Shown: positions 17,988 through 26,625, counted from the first letter of the stretch. The stretch is DNA of 64,000 bases from Agromyces atrinae (GCF_013407835.1 NZ_JACCBI010000001.1:1984001-2048000); one strand, 5' to 3'. Notes: generated by a model not told the origin, from the letters alone. Numbers and translations: made by a program.

Positions 17988-19004
17988 ATGGCAGGAATCG
18001 AAGAAGTCGCAAAGCTCGCGGGCGTGTCGACGGCGACGGTGTCACGAGCACTGAGCGGCCGCGGTCACGTCTCCCCCACGACGAAAGAGAAGGTCGTCGA
18101 AGCGGCATCCGCCCTCGGTTACGTCGTCTCGTCGAACGCATCGAGCCTCGCCTCGGGGCGCATGCGCAACATCGGCGTCGTGGTCCCCTTCCTCAACCGC
18201 TGGTTCTTCTCCTCGGTCATCGAGGGCGCTCAGCAGTCGCTGCTCCGCCACGGCTACGACCTCACCCTCTACAACCTCGCCGGAGTCGGCGACGAGCGCC
18301 GCAGCGTCTTCGAGCACTTCCTGCTGCGCCAGCGCGTCGATGCCGTCATCGCCATCTCGCTCGAGCTCACCGAGTCGGAAGTGACCCGCCTGCACGCGAT
18401 CGGCAAGCCGCTCGTGGGCGTCGGCGGTCCGATCCCCGGCGTTCAGACCCTGATGGTGGATGACGCCGCCATCGCGCGACTCGCCACCGAACACCTCCTC
18501 GGGCTCGGGCACCGTCGCATCGCCCACATCGGCGGCGATCTCGAGTTCGACCTCGACTTCCACCTGCCGACGAACCGTCGTCTGGGTTACGAGACCGCGC
18601 TCGTCGCGGCCGGGATCACGCCCGACCCCCACCTCTTCGCCCCCGCCGACTTCACGATCCGCGGCGGGTACCACGCGGCGAAGCAGCTTCTCGGCGTGCC
18701 GCACGAGCGGCCCACCGCGATCTTCGCCGCGTCCGACGAGATGGCGATCGGCTCGATCCTCGCCGCACGCGACCTCGGTCTCGTCGTTCCTCGCGACGTG
18801 TCGATCATCGGAATCGACGGTCACGACCTCTCCGACTTCTTCGGACTCTCGACGGTGTCGCAGTTCCCCCGCGCACAGGGCGAGGAGGCCGTCGCCGTGC
18901 TCATGGACCAGCTCGAGCCCAGCTCGACGCCGCAGGCCGCGGCCAACCAGCTCCTCCCCTACGAGCTCATCGTGCGCTCGAGCACGGCCAGTCCGCCGAG
19001 CTGA
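17988..19004 (+). CDS. LacI family transcriptional regulator
   Basis: 338 aa. The N-terminal helix-turn-helix (residues 3-25) reads EEVAKLAGVSTATVSRALSG, followed by the hinge helix region NASSLASGRM. The C-terminal sugar-binding domain of the periplasmic-binding-protein fold contains RRIAHIGG and SDEMAIGSILAARDLGL. The recognition helix (TATVSRAL) is of the usual type binding palindromes with central CG. It is the only LacI-type gene in the window and so a candidate for the regulator of the five TGYAAKC-GMTTRCA-like sites, but that is inference. I see no such site at its own promoter, and it lies with yajQ rather than with mal genes. Confidence 0.93.
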   Translation: MAGIEEVAKLAGVSTATVSRALSGRGHVSPTTKEKVVEAASALGYVVSSNASSLASGRMRNIGVVVPFLNRWFFSSVIEGAQQSLLRHGYDLTLYNLAGVGDERRSVFEHFLLRQRVDAVIAISLELTESEVTRLHAIGKPLVGVGGPIPGVQTLMVDDAAIARLATEHLLGLGHRRIAHIGGDLEFDLDFHLPTNRRLGYETALVAAGITPDPHLFAPADFTIRGGYHAAKQLLGVPHERPTAIFAASDEMAIGSILAARDLGLVVPRDVSIIGIDGHDLSDFFGLSTVSQFPRAQGEEAVAVLMDQLEPSSTPQAAANQLLPYELIVRSSTASPPS

Positions 19005-19022
19005 CGCGTTAAGCTGATCGTC

Positions 19023-19511
19023 ATGGCAGATTCAACGTTCGACGTGGTCAGCAAGATCGACAAGATGGAGGCCGACAACGCGGTCAACCAGGCGCGCAAA
19101 GAGCTCGAGCAGCGCTACGACTTCAAGAATGTCGGGGCTTCGGCCGAGTGGAGCGGCGAGAAGATCCTGCTGAAGGCTTCGACCGAGGAGCGCGTCAAGG
19201 CCGTCCTCGACGTCGTGCAGTCGAAGTTCGTGAAGCGCGGCATCTCGCTCAAGAGCCTCGACGACGGCGACCCCTACCCCTCGGGCAAGGAGTACCGCAT
19301 CGAGATCGAGCTCAAGCAGGGCATCGATCAGGAGAACGCGAAGAAGATCGGCAAGATCATCCGCGAGCAGGCGCCGAAGACGGTGAAGAGCCAGGTGCAG
19401 GGCGACGAACTGCGGGTCTCGTCGAAGAACCGCGACGACCTCCAGGCGACGATCGCGCTGCTGCGCGGCTCCGACCTCGATCTCGACCTGCAGTTCATCA
19501 ACTTCCGCTGA
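19023..19511 (+). CDS. yajQ: YajQ family cyclic-di-GMP/nucleotide-binding protein
   Basis: 162 aa, the standard length. The family N-terminus [24 protein letters not shown] is clear, as are the paired ferredoxin-like halves ending in LDLQFINFR. YajQ proteins bind c-di-GMP or other nucleotides and affect transcription or RNA handling. The role in actinobacteria is not established. It follows the LacI regulator by 18 nt and precedes the Nudix gene by 11 nt, so the three may share a transcript. Confidence 0.95.
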   Translation: MADSTFDVVSKIDKMEADNAVNQARKELEQRYDFKNVGASAEWSGEKILLKASTEERVKAVLDVVQSKFVKRGISLKSLDDGDPYPSGKEYRIEIELKQGIDQENAKKIGKIIREQAPKTVKSQVQGDELRVSSKNRDDLQATIALLRGSDLDLDLQFINFR

Positions 19512-19522
19512 ACGGCGAGCGG

Positions 19523-20248
19523 ATGACGCGGGCGGGCGTTCCGAGCGCTGAGGTTTCGGGCGCTGGTCTGCCCGGTGCCGGTCTGCCCGGTGCTGGTCTG
19601 CCCGGGGCTGACGTGCCCGACCGGCGCGGCCGCACGGGCCTCGATCGGGTGGGTCTCGACCTCACCGGCAACCCGCGCGTGCGCGTGCGCGACGTACGTC
19701 TGCTCACCTCGAACTGGTACGTCACGCGCGTCACGCAGCTCGACTACCAGCGCGCCGACGGAACGTGGACCGAGCAGGAGCGCGAGACGTACGACCGCGG
19801 CAACGGCGCGTGCGTGCTGCTCTACGACCGGTCGGCGCGCACCGTGCTGCTCACGCGCCAGTTCCGCTATCCGGCGTACGTCAACGGGCATCCGGACGGC
19901 AATCTCATCGAGACCCCCGCAGGACTGCTCGACGACGACGAGCCGCTCGCCGCGATTCGACGTGAGGCCGAAGAAGAGACCGGCTACGCGATCGGCGAGG
20001 TCGAGCACGTCTTCGACGTGTACATGAGCCCCGGCTCCGTCACCGAGATGCTGCACTTCTACGCGGCCCCGTTCGACGCCGACGTCCGCGCGAGTGTCGG
20101 CGGCGGCCTCGAGGACGAGGGTGAAGAGATCGAGGTGCTCATCGTCGATATCGACGACGCCCTCGCGCGTATCGGCGTCGACATCATCGACGCGAAGACG
20201 ATCATGCTGCTGCAGTGGGCGGCGCTCACGGGCCCCTTCGCGCGCTGA
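19523..20248 (+). CDS. Nudix hydrolase (GDP-mannose pyrophosphatase NudK-like)
   Basis: 241 aa from the ATG at 19523. Residues about 12-32 are GLPGA pentapeptide repeats with no counterpart expected in the fold; the conserved domain starts near residue 45. The Nudix box (GLLDDDEPLAAIRREAEEETGY) keeps G, E, R, E, EE and G. The surrounding FRYPAYVNGHPDGNLIETPAG, MSPGSVTEMLHFY and IDAKTIMLLQW are as in NudK/ADP-ribose pyrophosphatase relatives. It hydrolyses nucleoside diphosphate sugars in the cytoplasm; the precise substrate is uncertain. A later internal start that skips the repeat cannot be excluded. Confidence 0.9.
   Translation: MTRAGVPSAEVSGAGLPGAGLPGAGLPGADVPDRRGRTGLDRVGLDLTGNPRVRVRDVRLLTSNWYVTRVTQLDYQRADGTWTEQERETYDRGNGACVLLYDRSARTVLLTRQFRYPAYVNGHPDGNLIETPAGLLDDDEPLAAIRREAEEETGYAIGEVEHVFDVYMSPGSVTEMLHFYAAPFDADVRASVGGGLEDEGEEIEVLIVDIDDALARIGVDIIDAKTIMLLQWAALTGPFAR
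19559..19618 (+). repeat. Four tandem 15-bp units inside the Nudix gene
   Basis: Units of the form GGYGCYGGTCTGCCC are repeated in frame (19559-19573, 19574-19588, 19589-19603 and 19604-19618, the last diverged). They encode GAGLP repeats. The length is a multiple of three, so copy-number change would keep the frame. Confidence 0.9.
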
Positions 20249-20328
20249 CGCACGCACCCTCCCCTATCTCTTCTCTCCTTCTTCTCCCTTTTCCCCTCAC
20301 TGACTTCCCCTCCGTCGGTGCGCAGCCG

Positions 20329-20377
20329 GGAGTGCCGATCGCGCGGAGGAGTGCCACTCGCGCGGCACTCCGGCACG
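20329..20377 (+). repeat. Left 49-bp terminal inverted repeat next to the DUF559-like gene
   Basis: Begins GGAGTGCC and reads towards the gene. Compared with the reverse complement of 21517-21565, 41 of 49 positions are identical. Within it 20348-20371 is itself a perfect 8-bp hairpin (GGAGTGCC/GGCACTCC). Before it, 20254-20312 is almost pure pyrimidine. Confidence 0.85.
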
Positions 20378-20412
20378 CCAGCGGCACTCCGGTGAGGCAA
20401 TCGCGGGGCGAA

Positions 20413-21417
20413 TCACAGGTTCCGCGGGTCGAAGAGGGTGACCGGATGACGCACGAGCGGCACTCCCGCGCGTTCGAGCTTCCGCCGGAGCGGGGTGATG
20501 TTCCAGGCATCCGCCCAGTCCCACCGCGCGAGCGCACGCACACGCTCGCGCACCTCGTCCTCCCGTCGTTTCTCGGCGACGACCCGTTCGACGGGTGCCG
20601 CGCCGCCTGCTCCCGACCGGTACTTCGCGTGCCCGTCGGCTTCGCCACCGACATCCGCTTCGCGCCAGTGGAAGTCGAGGAAGGCGTCGCTGCCGGAGAG
20701 CTCGAGGCGATGCTGCAGGGTCGGCTCGGCGAAGCCGCACTGCTCGATCACGAGCCGGCTGAGCGTCTCGAGAGGTGATTCGGCGCCCACGCGCACGCGG
20801 CTCAGCACCGCTTCGACACGTCGACTGCGCGGGTACGGCAGGAGTCTGCGATGCTCGCTCATCAGGCGATCGATCGAGGTCAGCGCCGGTGCGCCCGCAT
20901 CACGCGATTCGGTGACCGCGGCATCCATCGCGACGAGCGCGGCGGCGAGGCTCGCGCGTCTCGCGAGTTGGATGAGCGAGTACTCGATCGAGGTCAGGGT
21001 GAGCCCCGGGAATCCCGGGGTCCCCGTGAGGACGCGCTCGGTCACCGGCGCGACCCGAGCGATCTTCACGATGCCGCGCCGGCGGTGCCCGTGGGCGTCG
21101 CGCGAGAGGACGAACACCTCGTCCGGCCACCGACCGAGGATCGGCACGCCGAGGAGCGCCAGAGCGGAGTGGCTCGTGAAGACGGGCGCATCGAGCGTGA
21201 GCGCCGCCGAGATCACGAGGCTGCGGTAGCGTCGCGCGTCTCGCGCGGCCGGCGAACCGCCATCCGTCAGTGTCTCGACGGGCTCGTAGACGCCGCGCCG
21301 CACGGAGCGCACGTCGCCGCGGGCGATCGCCGAGCGCAATCGCGACGACAGACCGAGGCGAGTCACGTCGGAACTGAGGATGAAGCCGTGCGGAGAGATC
21401 GGGAGGCCGGGGGTCAT
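20413..21417 (-). CDS. AbiEi-like wHTH plus DUF559 / VSR-like PD-(D/E)XK nuclease-fold protein
   Basis: 334 aa from the ATG at 21417; frames reading further upstream run into the repeat. The N-terminal 45 residues (SDVTRLGLSSRLRSAIARG then VRRGVYEP) look like the winged helix of AbiEi-type antitoxin proteins. The C-terminal part (about 225-320) has a VSR/DUF559-like nuclease core: FLDFHW, then GGEADGHAKY (the E-x-D...K pattern), and a basic EKRRED helix followed by RWDWADAW. A single-strand nick or mismatch endonuclease role is typical of the fold but unproven. The gene stands alone between two 49-bp inverted repeats, and the very 3' end encodes AGVPLV with the same GGAGTGCC core as the repeats. 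Confidence 0.82.
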   Translation of the reverse strand: MTPGLPISPHGFILSSDVTRLGLSSRLRSAIARGDVRSVRRGVYEPVETLTDGGSPAARDARRYRSLVISAALTLDAPVFTSHSALALLGVPILGRWPDEVFVLSRDAHGHRRRGIVKIARVAPVTERVLTGTPGFPGLTLTSIEYSLIQLARRASLAAALVAMDAAVTESRDAGAPALTSIDRLMSEHRRLLPYPRSRRVEAVLSRVRVGAESPLETLSRLVIEQCGFAEPTLQHRLELSGSDAFLDFHWREADVGGEADGHAKYRSGAGGAAPVERVVAEKRREDEVRERVRALARWDWADAWNITPLRRKLERAGVPLVRHPVTLFDPRNL

Positions 21418-21516
21418 GAGCACAGTGTTCGCGACGCACGCCTCGTGAGCACCGGCACTCGTGTGAGCGGTGAGGGAATCGCGCCACCCCTCTTCGGTGC
21501 AGGAGAGGTGGCTGCG

Positions 21517-21565
21517 CGCGCCGGAGTTCCGTTCGCGTGGCACTCTGCCGCGCGAACGGCACTCC
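21517..21565 (-). repeat. Right 49-bp terminal inverted repeat next to the DUF559-like gene
   Basis: On the minus strand it starts GGAGTGCC and reads into the gene. It matches the left copy at 41 of 49 positions. It also forms a hairpin (21523-21537 with 21551-21565, 14 of 15 paired). No clear target-site duplication is seen outside the two copies. Confidence 0.85.
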
Positions 21566-21626
21566 GAGGGGGGCAGGAGTGTGGGAGGAGGGGAAGGGTG
21601 CGGGGTGGCGGGCGCGCGGGCGGATG

Positions 21627-22628
21627 TCAGCGGGGGGCGTAGCCCGCGAGCCAGGACGCGACGGCGGCGTAGGCACGGGCGCGGGGCTCGGGCGCCGAGA
21701 GGAAGACGTCATGGATCGCTCCGTCGATGCGGTCGATCGTGACCGTCGGGCCGAGCTTCAGAGCACGGCGCGCGATGTCGTCGACGACGAGCACGATGTC
21801 GCTCGAGAGCATGTCGTCGCTCCAGCGCGTCGCGAACGTCGAGCGCGCGGAGATGAGCGTGAGGACGGGCACATCGATCGAGAGACCGGCCTGCACCTTC
21901 GCGTGACCGGCGAGCACGGCGGCGAGCCACGCGGGGTGCGTCGGAAAGGCGCGGAGCGGGCGCCATTCCTGGTTGTACTCCCAGTACCCCGACTGCGCCT
22001 TGTCGACCGAACGCGCGTAGAAACCGGCGTCGACGCTCGGCAACTCGGCCTTCGGATCGACGCGGGCATGCAGGCCGACGAGTGGCGTGATCGCGCCGCG
22101 CGCGAGCCCTGTCGCCTGGAACTCGAGCCACGGACTGTTGAGGATGAGGGCGGCCGCGCGACCGGGGTGCCGCGACGCCCAGAGGCTGAGCGTCAGACCG
22201 CCCGTCGAGTGTCCGAGCAGCACGAGGGGCCGGCCGCGCGAACAGTCGGCGCCACTGCCCGGGAGCCCGTGGCCCATCGCATCGAGCGCGGCCTCGATAT
22301 CGGCGTCGTAGTCGTCGAGGCTCGTGATGAACCCCGGTGTCTGACCGGGGCGGATGCTCCGCCCGTACTTACGGAGGTCGAGGGCGAAGAAGCGCGCGCC
22401 GCGTCTCGTCCAGAAATCGGCGAGCTCACGGTTGAAGAAGTAGTCACTCCACCCGTGCACGTACAGCACGTCGACACCGAGACCGGGTGTCAGCCGCGGG
22501 CGCCCCTTGTGCCGCACGAGCGTCGCGACGACGTCTCCCTCGCCGTCGATCCCGAGCGGCAACGTGAGCTGCTCGAAGCGATCTCCGAGCACGTCGGGCT
22601 GCCAGTCCTGCCCCACATCCCCCCACAT
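21627..22628 (-). CDS. Alpha/beta hydrolase (lysophospholipase-like)
   Basis: 333 aa. The alpha/beta hydrolase core is visible: VLYVHGWSDYFF (oxyanion strand), the nucleophile elbow GHSTGG with Ser141, and LILNSPWLEFQ after it. The pattern FFALDLRKYGRS before the elbow resembles the monoacylglycerol lipase/lysophospholipase group. The catalytic His is probably in GAIHDVFLS near the C-terminus. No signal peptide. Substrate unknown. It could be mistaken for MenH because menaquinone genes follow, but MenH proteins are about 250 aa and this one lacks clear MenH features. Confidence 0.85.
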   Translation of the reverse strand: MWGDVGQDWQPDVLGDRFEQLTLPLGIDGEGDVVATLVRHKGRPRLTPGLGVDVLYVHGWSDYFFNRELADFWTRRGARFFALDLRKYGRSIRPGQTPGFITSLDDYDADIEAALDAMGHGLPGSGADCSRGRPLVLLGHSTGGLTLSLWASRHPGRAAALILNSPWLEFQATGLARGAITPLVGLHARVDPKAELPSVDAGFYARSVDKAQSGYWEYNQEWRPLRAFPTHPAWLAAVLAGHAKVQAGLSIDVPVLTLISARSTFATRWSDDMLSSDIVLVVDDIARRALKLGPTVTIDRIDGAIHDVFLSAPEPRARAYAAVASWLAGYAPR

Positions 22629-22660
22629 GCACTCAGCCTAGGGGCCGAGGCTCGGCACGC

Positions 22661-23248
22661 TCAAGCGATGAGGATGACGGCGGCGAGCGCACCCGCGAGC
22701 ATCGACGGGCCGAACGGGAGGGCGCTCGAGAGCGTCGCTCGCCGCAGCAGCACTGCGAGGACGGCGACGACGCCACCGATGACGATCGCGAGCGTGAGAC
22801 CCGCGACCCACGCCGACCAGCCGAACCAGCCGAGCACGAGACCCAGCAGTGCGGCGAGCTTGACGTCGCCCATGCCGACCGATCGGGGCGACGCGAGAGC
22901 ACCCACGAGGTAGAGGCCGAACATCACGGCCCCGCCGAGCAGGGCGCGCACGAGCACGTCGAACGCCTCCGTCGCGACGGCCGCCGCCGTGAGCAGGGTG
23001 GCGGCCACGAGCGTCGTGGGGAGCACGAGGTGATTCGGCAGGCGGTGCTCTTCGAGATCGACGATGGCGAGGGGCACCGCGACGACCGCGAGCAGCACGA
23101 CGACCGGAAGCGCCCGGTCATTTCCGAGGCGGGCGACGAGACCGATGAGCGCCGCGAGGCCGCACATGACCACGACGACGCGGAGCGTGATGCGGGCAGC
23201 AGCGCCGGGCGCACGCACCACGGCGCGAATCGTCGGGATCGAGTTCAC
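22661..23248 (-). CDS. Prepilin peptidase-like A24 family membrane protein
   Basis: 195 aa, GTG start. It is the peptidase part only: about six hydrophobic segments with the two catalytic aspartates in IVDLEEHRLPN and GMGDVKL. The N-terminal methyltransferase domain of full-length PilD is missing, as is common in actinobacteria. It would process type IV prepilin-like leaders at the cytoplasmic side of the membrane. No pilin or tad genes are in the window, so its substrates must be encoded elsewhere. Confidence 0.88.
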   Translation of the reverse strand: MNSIPTIRAVVRAPGAAARITLRVVVVMCGLAALIGLVARLGNDRALPVVVLLAVVAVPLAIVDLEEHRLPNHLVLPTTLVAATLLTAAAVATEAFDVLVRALLGGAVMFGLYLVGALASPRSVGMGDVKLAALLGLVLGWFGWSAWVAGLTLAIVIGGVVAVLAVLLRRATLSSALPFGPSMLAGALAAVILIA

Positions 23249-23328
23249 CCGGCGAGCGTAACCCGCGCGACCTCAGCAGGGAACGGGGTGGGGCGACTGT
23301 GGATAACTCCGGCGATCGCCCCGCGCGA

Positions 23329-24705
23329 CTACTCGCCGCGCGAGATCTCGACCATCTCGTCGCGAGGAACGACCTTGATGCGCGCGCGCCCCTCGGGCTC
23401 GCCGAGTGCCTTCTCGTGCTCGTCGAGGCGGTGCCAGCCGTCGAGATCCGTGTACGCGATACCGCGCGACTCGAGCAGTTCGACGACGGATTCCTCCGAC
23501 GGCGACTCGGGCGACCACCAGTTGCCGAGGTCATTGATGAGGTGCTTGACGGTCTCCATCGCATCGGACTTCGTGTGTCCGATGAGGCCGACGGGGCCGC
23601 GCTTGATCCATCCGGTCGCGTAGACGCCGTAGAGCTGACGCGCCTCGCCCGTCTCGGCGTCGTGCGTCAGCACCTGGCCCTCGTGGTTCGGGATGACGCC
23701 GTAGGAGTCATCGAACGGCACGCCCGCGAGCGGTGAGCCGAAGTAGCCGACGGCGCGGTAGATCGCCTGGATGGGGATCTCCCGGATCTCGCCGGTTCCG
23801 ACCACTCCGCCCTCGCCGTCGGGGGCGGTGCGCTCGTAGCGGATGGCTCCGACCCGGCCGGTGCCGTCGTCGACGATCTCGAGGGGCTTCGCGAAGAAGT
23901 GCAGGTGGAGTCGGCGCGACGCGTTGCCGGTCTCGCGCTGACGCCACTGGTTCAGGACCTTGTCGATGACGAAGACCTGCTTGTTGCCCGACACCGCAGC
24001 ACGAGCCGCGTCGTCGTAGTCGAAGTCCTCGTCGTAGACGATCATGTCGACGTCGCGCAGCTCGCCGAGCTCGCGCAGCTCGAGCGGGGTGAACTTCACC
24101 GAGGTCGGGCCGCGACGGCCGAAGACGTGCACGTCGGTGACGGGCGAGGCCTGAAGGCCTTCGTAGACATTCGCCGGGATCTCGGTCGTGAGGAGGTCGT
24201 CGGCGTGCTTCGCGAGGATGCGCGAGACGTCGAGCGCGACGTTGCCGTTGCCGATGACGGCGACCGACTCGGCCTCGAGCGGCCACGTGCGCGGGAAGTC
24301 GGGGTGGCCGTCGAACCAGCTCACGAAGTCGGCGGCGCCGTACGATCCCTCGAGTTCGATGCCGGGGATGGGGAGCGAGGCGTCGCGCACGGCACCCGTC
24401 GCGAAGATGACGGCGTTGTAGTGCTTCTTCAGGTCGTCGAGGGTGATGTCCTCGCCGAAGTGCACGTTGCCGAAGATGCGGATGTCACCGCGGTCGAGCA
24501 CCTCGCGGAGCGCCGTGATGATGCCCTTGATGCGCGGGTGATCGGGAGCAACGCCGTACCGCACGAGGCCGTAGGGCGCGGGAAGGTGGTCGAAGAGGTC
24601 GATCGAAACGTCGAAGTTCCGCTCGGCCTTCAAGAGGATGTCGGCGGCGTAGATGCCCGCGGGCCCCGCCCCCACGATGGCCAGGCGCAGCTTGTTGCGA
24701 GTCAA
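23329..24705 (-). CDS. fprA: FAD-dependent ferredoxin--NADP+ reductase (FprA type)
   Basis: 458 aa. The N-terminal FAD dinucleotide-binding motif is IVGAGPAGIYAADIL, followed by DHLPAPYGLVRYGVAPDHP, a hallmark of adrenodoxin reductase/FprA. The NADP-binding fold has VIGNGNVALDVSRIL and HVFGRRGP. AVGYFGSPLAGVPFDD and ATGWIKRGPVGLIGHTK close the FAD site. It transfers electrons between NADPH and ferredoxin. The start is TTG at 24705, overlapping the stop of the polyprenyl synthase gene by 4 nt (TTGA), so the two are coupled. Confidence 0.95.
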   Translation of the reverse strand: MTRNKLRLAIVGAGPAGIYAADILLKAERNFDVSIDLFDHLPAPYGLVRYGVAPDHPRIKGIITALREVLDRGDIRIFGNVHFGEDITLDDLKKHYNAVIFATGAVRDASLPIPGIELEGSYGAADFVSWFDGHPDFPRTWPLEAESVAVIGNGNVALDVSRILAKHADDLLTTEIPANVYEGLQASPVTDVHVFGRRGPTSVKFTPLELRELGELRDVDMIVYDEDFDYDDAARAAVSGNKQVFVIDKVLNQWRQRETGNASRRLHLHFFAKPLEIVDDGTGRVGAIRYERTAPDGEGGVVGTGEIREIPIQAIYRAVGYFGSPLAGVPFDDSYGVIPNHEGQVLTHDAETGEARQLYGVYATGWIKRGPVGLIGHTKSDAMETVKHLINDLGNWWSPESPSEESVVELLESRGIAYTDLDGWHRLDEHEKALGEPEGRARIKVVPRDEMVEISRGE

Positions 24706-25817
24706 CTCGATCTCTCCACGATGGTGTCGGCGAAGCGCGTGAGCGCCTTCTTGACGCTGCCGTCGGGCAGCGGTGCGAGCGCGGCGACGGCGTCGCGTGC
24801 CCAGCGGTGGGCTTCGGCGATCGTCTGACGGGTCGCCTCGTGCTCGCGCAGCTCGGCGACGAGCGCGTCGACGGCGCTGCGGCTCGGCGGCACGCGCACC
24901 TCGCCCGTGTTGGTGTCGAAGGTGCCGACGGGCGGCGCTCCCGCGATGACGTCGCGCTCGATGCGCTCGAGGAGATCGGCGGATGCCGGGTCGGAGGTCG
25001 CGAGTTCGCGGAGCTTCAAGATGGGGAGCGTGACGACGCCGGCGCGCAGGTCGGTGCCCGGGAGCTTGCCGGTCTTCTCGGTCTGCGGCGAGAGGTCGAT
25101 GACGTCGTCGACGAGCTGGAAGGCGACGCCGATGCGCTCGCCGAACTCGACGGCCGGCTGCTCGAGCGCGGGGTCGGCTCCGGAGAAGACGATGCCCGAC
25201 TGCGCCGCCGAGGCGATCAACGAGCCGGTCTTGTCGGAGAGCACCTGGATGTAGTGAGCGACCGGATCGTCATCCGGCTGGGCGCCCACGGTCTCGTGCA
25301 GCTGACCGAGCACGAGTCGCTCGAAGGTGTCGGCCTGCAGCCTGATCGCCCGCTCGCCGAGACGCGCCATGAGCTGGCTCGCGCGGGCGAACAGGAGGTC
25401 GCCCGTGAGGATCGCGACGGAGTTGCCCCACACGGTCTGCGCGCTCGGGACGCCGCGGCGCTTCTCGGCCTCATCCATGACGTCGTCGTGGTAGAGCGAG
25501 GCGAGGTGGGTGATCTCGATCGCCGTCGCCGCGGTCACGACGTCGTCGGTCGCACCGTTGCCGAGCTGAGCGGTCAGCAGGGTGAGCATCGGCCTGACGC
25601 GCTTGCCGCCCGCGTCGAGCAGGTAACGCGTCGAGACGTCGGCGATGCCGTCGGCGAAACTGACCTCGTGTTCGAGTGCGGCCTCGACCGCTTCGAGGCC
25701 GGCATCGATCGCCCTGGCCATCGATCGGTCGGACGACGACGCGAAAACGCGCTCGCTCAAACCCAGATTGGCCGCCAGCGAGGAGCCGCGGCGGGCGAGG
25801 GGAACGCTCGGATTCAC
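24702..25817 (-). CDS. Trans-polyprenyl diphosphate synthase (menaquinone side chain)
   Basis: 371 aa, GTG start. Both aspartate-rich regions are present, in variant but functional-looking form: SLYHDDVMDEAEKRRGVPSAQTVWG (first motif, DDxxD) and FQLVDDVIDLSPQTEKTGKLPG (second motif, DDxxD). GGKRVRPML lies upstream as expected. It adds isopentenyl units to make the long allylic diphosphate (octa/nona/decaprenyl class) used by MenA. The position beside menG and menF supports menaquinone rather than dolichol-type use. Chain length cannot be read safely. Confidence 0.93.
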   Translation of the reverse strand: MNPSVPLARRGSSLAANLGLSERVFASSSDRSMARAIDAGLEAVEAALEHEVSFADGIADVSTRYLLDAGGKRVRPMLTLLTAQLGNGATDDVVTAATAIEITHLASLYHDDVMDEAEKRRGVPSAQTVWGNSVAILTGDLLFARASQLMARLGERAIRLQADTFERLVLGQLHETVGAQPDDDPVAHYIQVLSDKTGSLIASAAQSGIVFSGADPALEQPAVEFGERIGVAFQLVDDVIDLSPQTEKTGKLPGTDLRAGVVTLPILKLRELATSDPASADLLERIERDVIAGAPPVGTFDTNTGEVRVPPSRSAVDALVAELREHEATRQTIAEAHRWARDAVAALAPLPDGSVKKALTRFADTIVERSS

Positions 25818-25844
25818 TCTCTTAGCCTATCGACCGTGGGACGG

Positions 25845-26549
25845 CTAAGCCGCCGGCACGAATCCTCGGTGGAGGGCGACGATGCCGCCCGTGAGGTTGC
25901 GGTACGCGACACGTTCGAAGCCGGCCGAGCGAATCCATCGTGCGAGCTCCGGCTGGGCCGGCCACTCGCGGATCGACTCGTTGAGGTAGTCGTATGCGGT
26001 GTCGTTCGAGCTCGAGAGCTTGACGAGAGCGGGCATCGCGAAGCGCTGGTAGACGTCGTATCCCGTGCGCACGATCGCCGTCGCGGGCGTCGAGAACTCG
26101 CAGACCACGACGCGACCGCCGGGCTTCGTCACGCGGAAGAACTCGGCGAGAGCCGCCTCGGGGCGCACGACGTTGCGGAGGCCGAACGAGATCGTCACGG
26201 CGTCGAACTCGTCGTCGCCGAACGGCAGGTCGGTGGCATCCGCCTCGGTGAAGGTGAGGTTCGGCACGTGAGCCTGGCGACGCCGGCCGACCTCGATCAT
26301 CCCGGGCGAGAAGTCGGCGGCCACGACGGCCGCTCCCGACTTCGCGAGGCTCGCGCTCGACGTACCCGTCCCGGCGGCGACATCGAGGATGCGCTGGCCG
26401 GGACGCGGGTCGACGGCGCGCGTCGTGGCGATTCGCCACAACGCAGCATTGCCCATCGACAGGACGGCGTTCGTGCGGTCGTAGCCGGGCGCGACTTCGT
26501 CGAACATCGCGGCGACCTGGTTCGGCTCTTTGCCGAGATCTGCTCTCAC
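25845..26549 (-). CDS. menG: Demethylmenaquinone methyltransferase MenG/UbiE
   Basis: 234 aa, GTG start. The family start [22 protein letters not shown] is clear. The SAM-binding motif I is [12 protein letters not shown], the acidic strand 2 and post motif [17 protein letters not shown] follow, and the C-terminus has [20 protein letters not shown]. It makes the last step of menaquinone synthesis, C-methylation of demethylmenaquinone. It lies 27 nt upstream of the polyprenyl synthase gene on the same strand and diverges from menF. Confidence 0.96.
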   Translation of the reverse strand: MRADLGKEPNQVAAMFDEVAPGYDRTNAVLSMGNAALWRIATTRAVDPRPGQRILDVAAGTGTSSASLAKSGAAVVAADFSPGMIEVGRRRQAHVPNLTFTEADATDLPFGDDEFDAVTISFGLRNVVRPEAALAEFFRVTKPGGRVVVCEFSTPATAIVRTGYDVYQRFAMPALVKLSSSNDTAYDYLNESIREWPAQPELARWIRSAGFERVAYRNLTGGIVALHRGFVPAA

Positions 26550-26625
26550 CCCGCCAGCCTACCGGCCGAGCCTGAGCGTCGCCCCGCCCCGCAGCCGCCG
26601 CCCAGCCGCGCGGGCGTAGGCTGCT

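Noticed and set aside
17988..19004. LacI-type gene as part of the mal operon
   Set aside because: It is 2.6 kb from the alpha-glucosidase, separated by other genes and a tRNA, and grouped with yajQ. A functional link is kept only as inference.
21627..22628. Alpha/beta hydrolase as the missing MenH
   Set aside because: Too long, and the elbow and lid pattern resemble lysophospholipases. Proximity to men genes alone is not enough.
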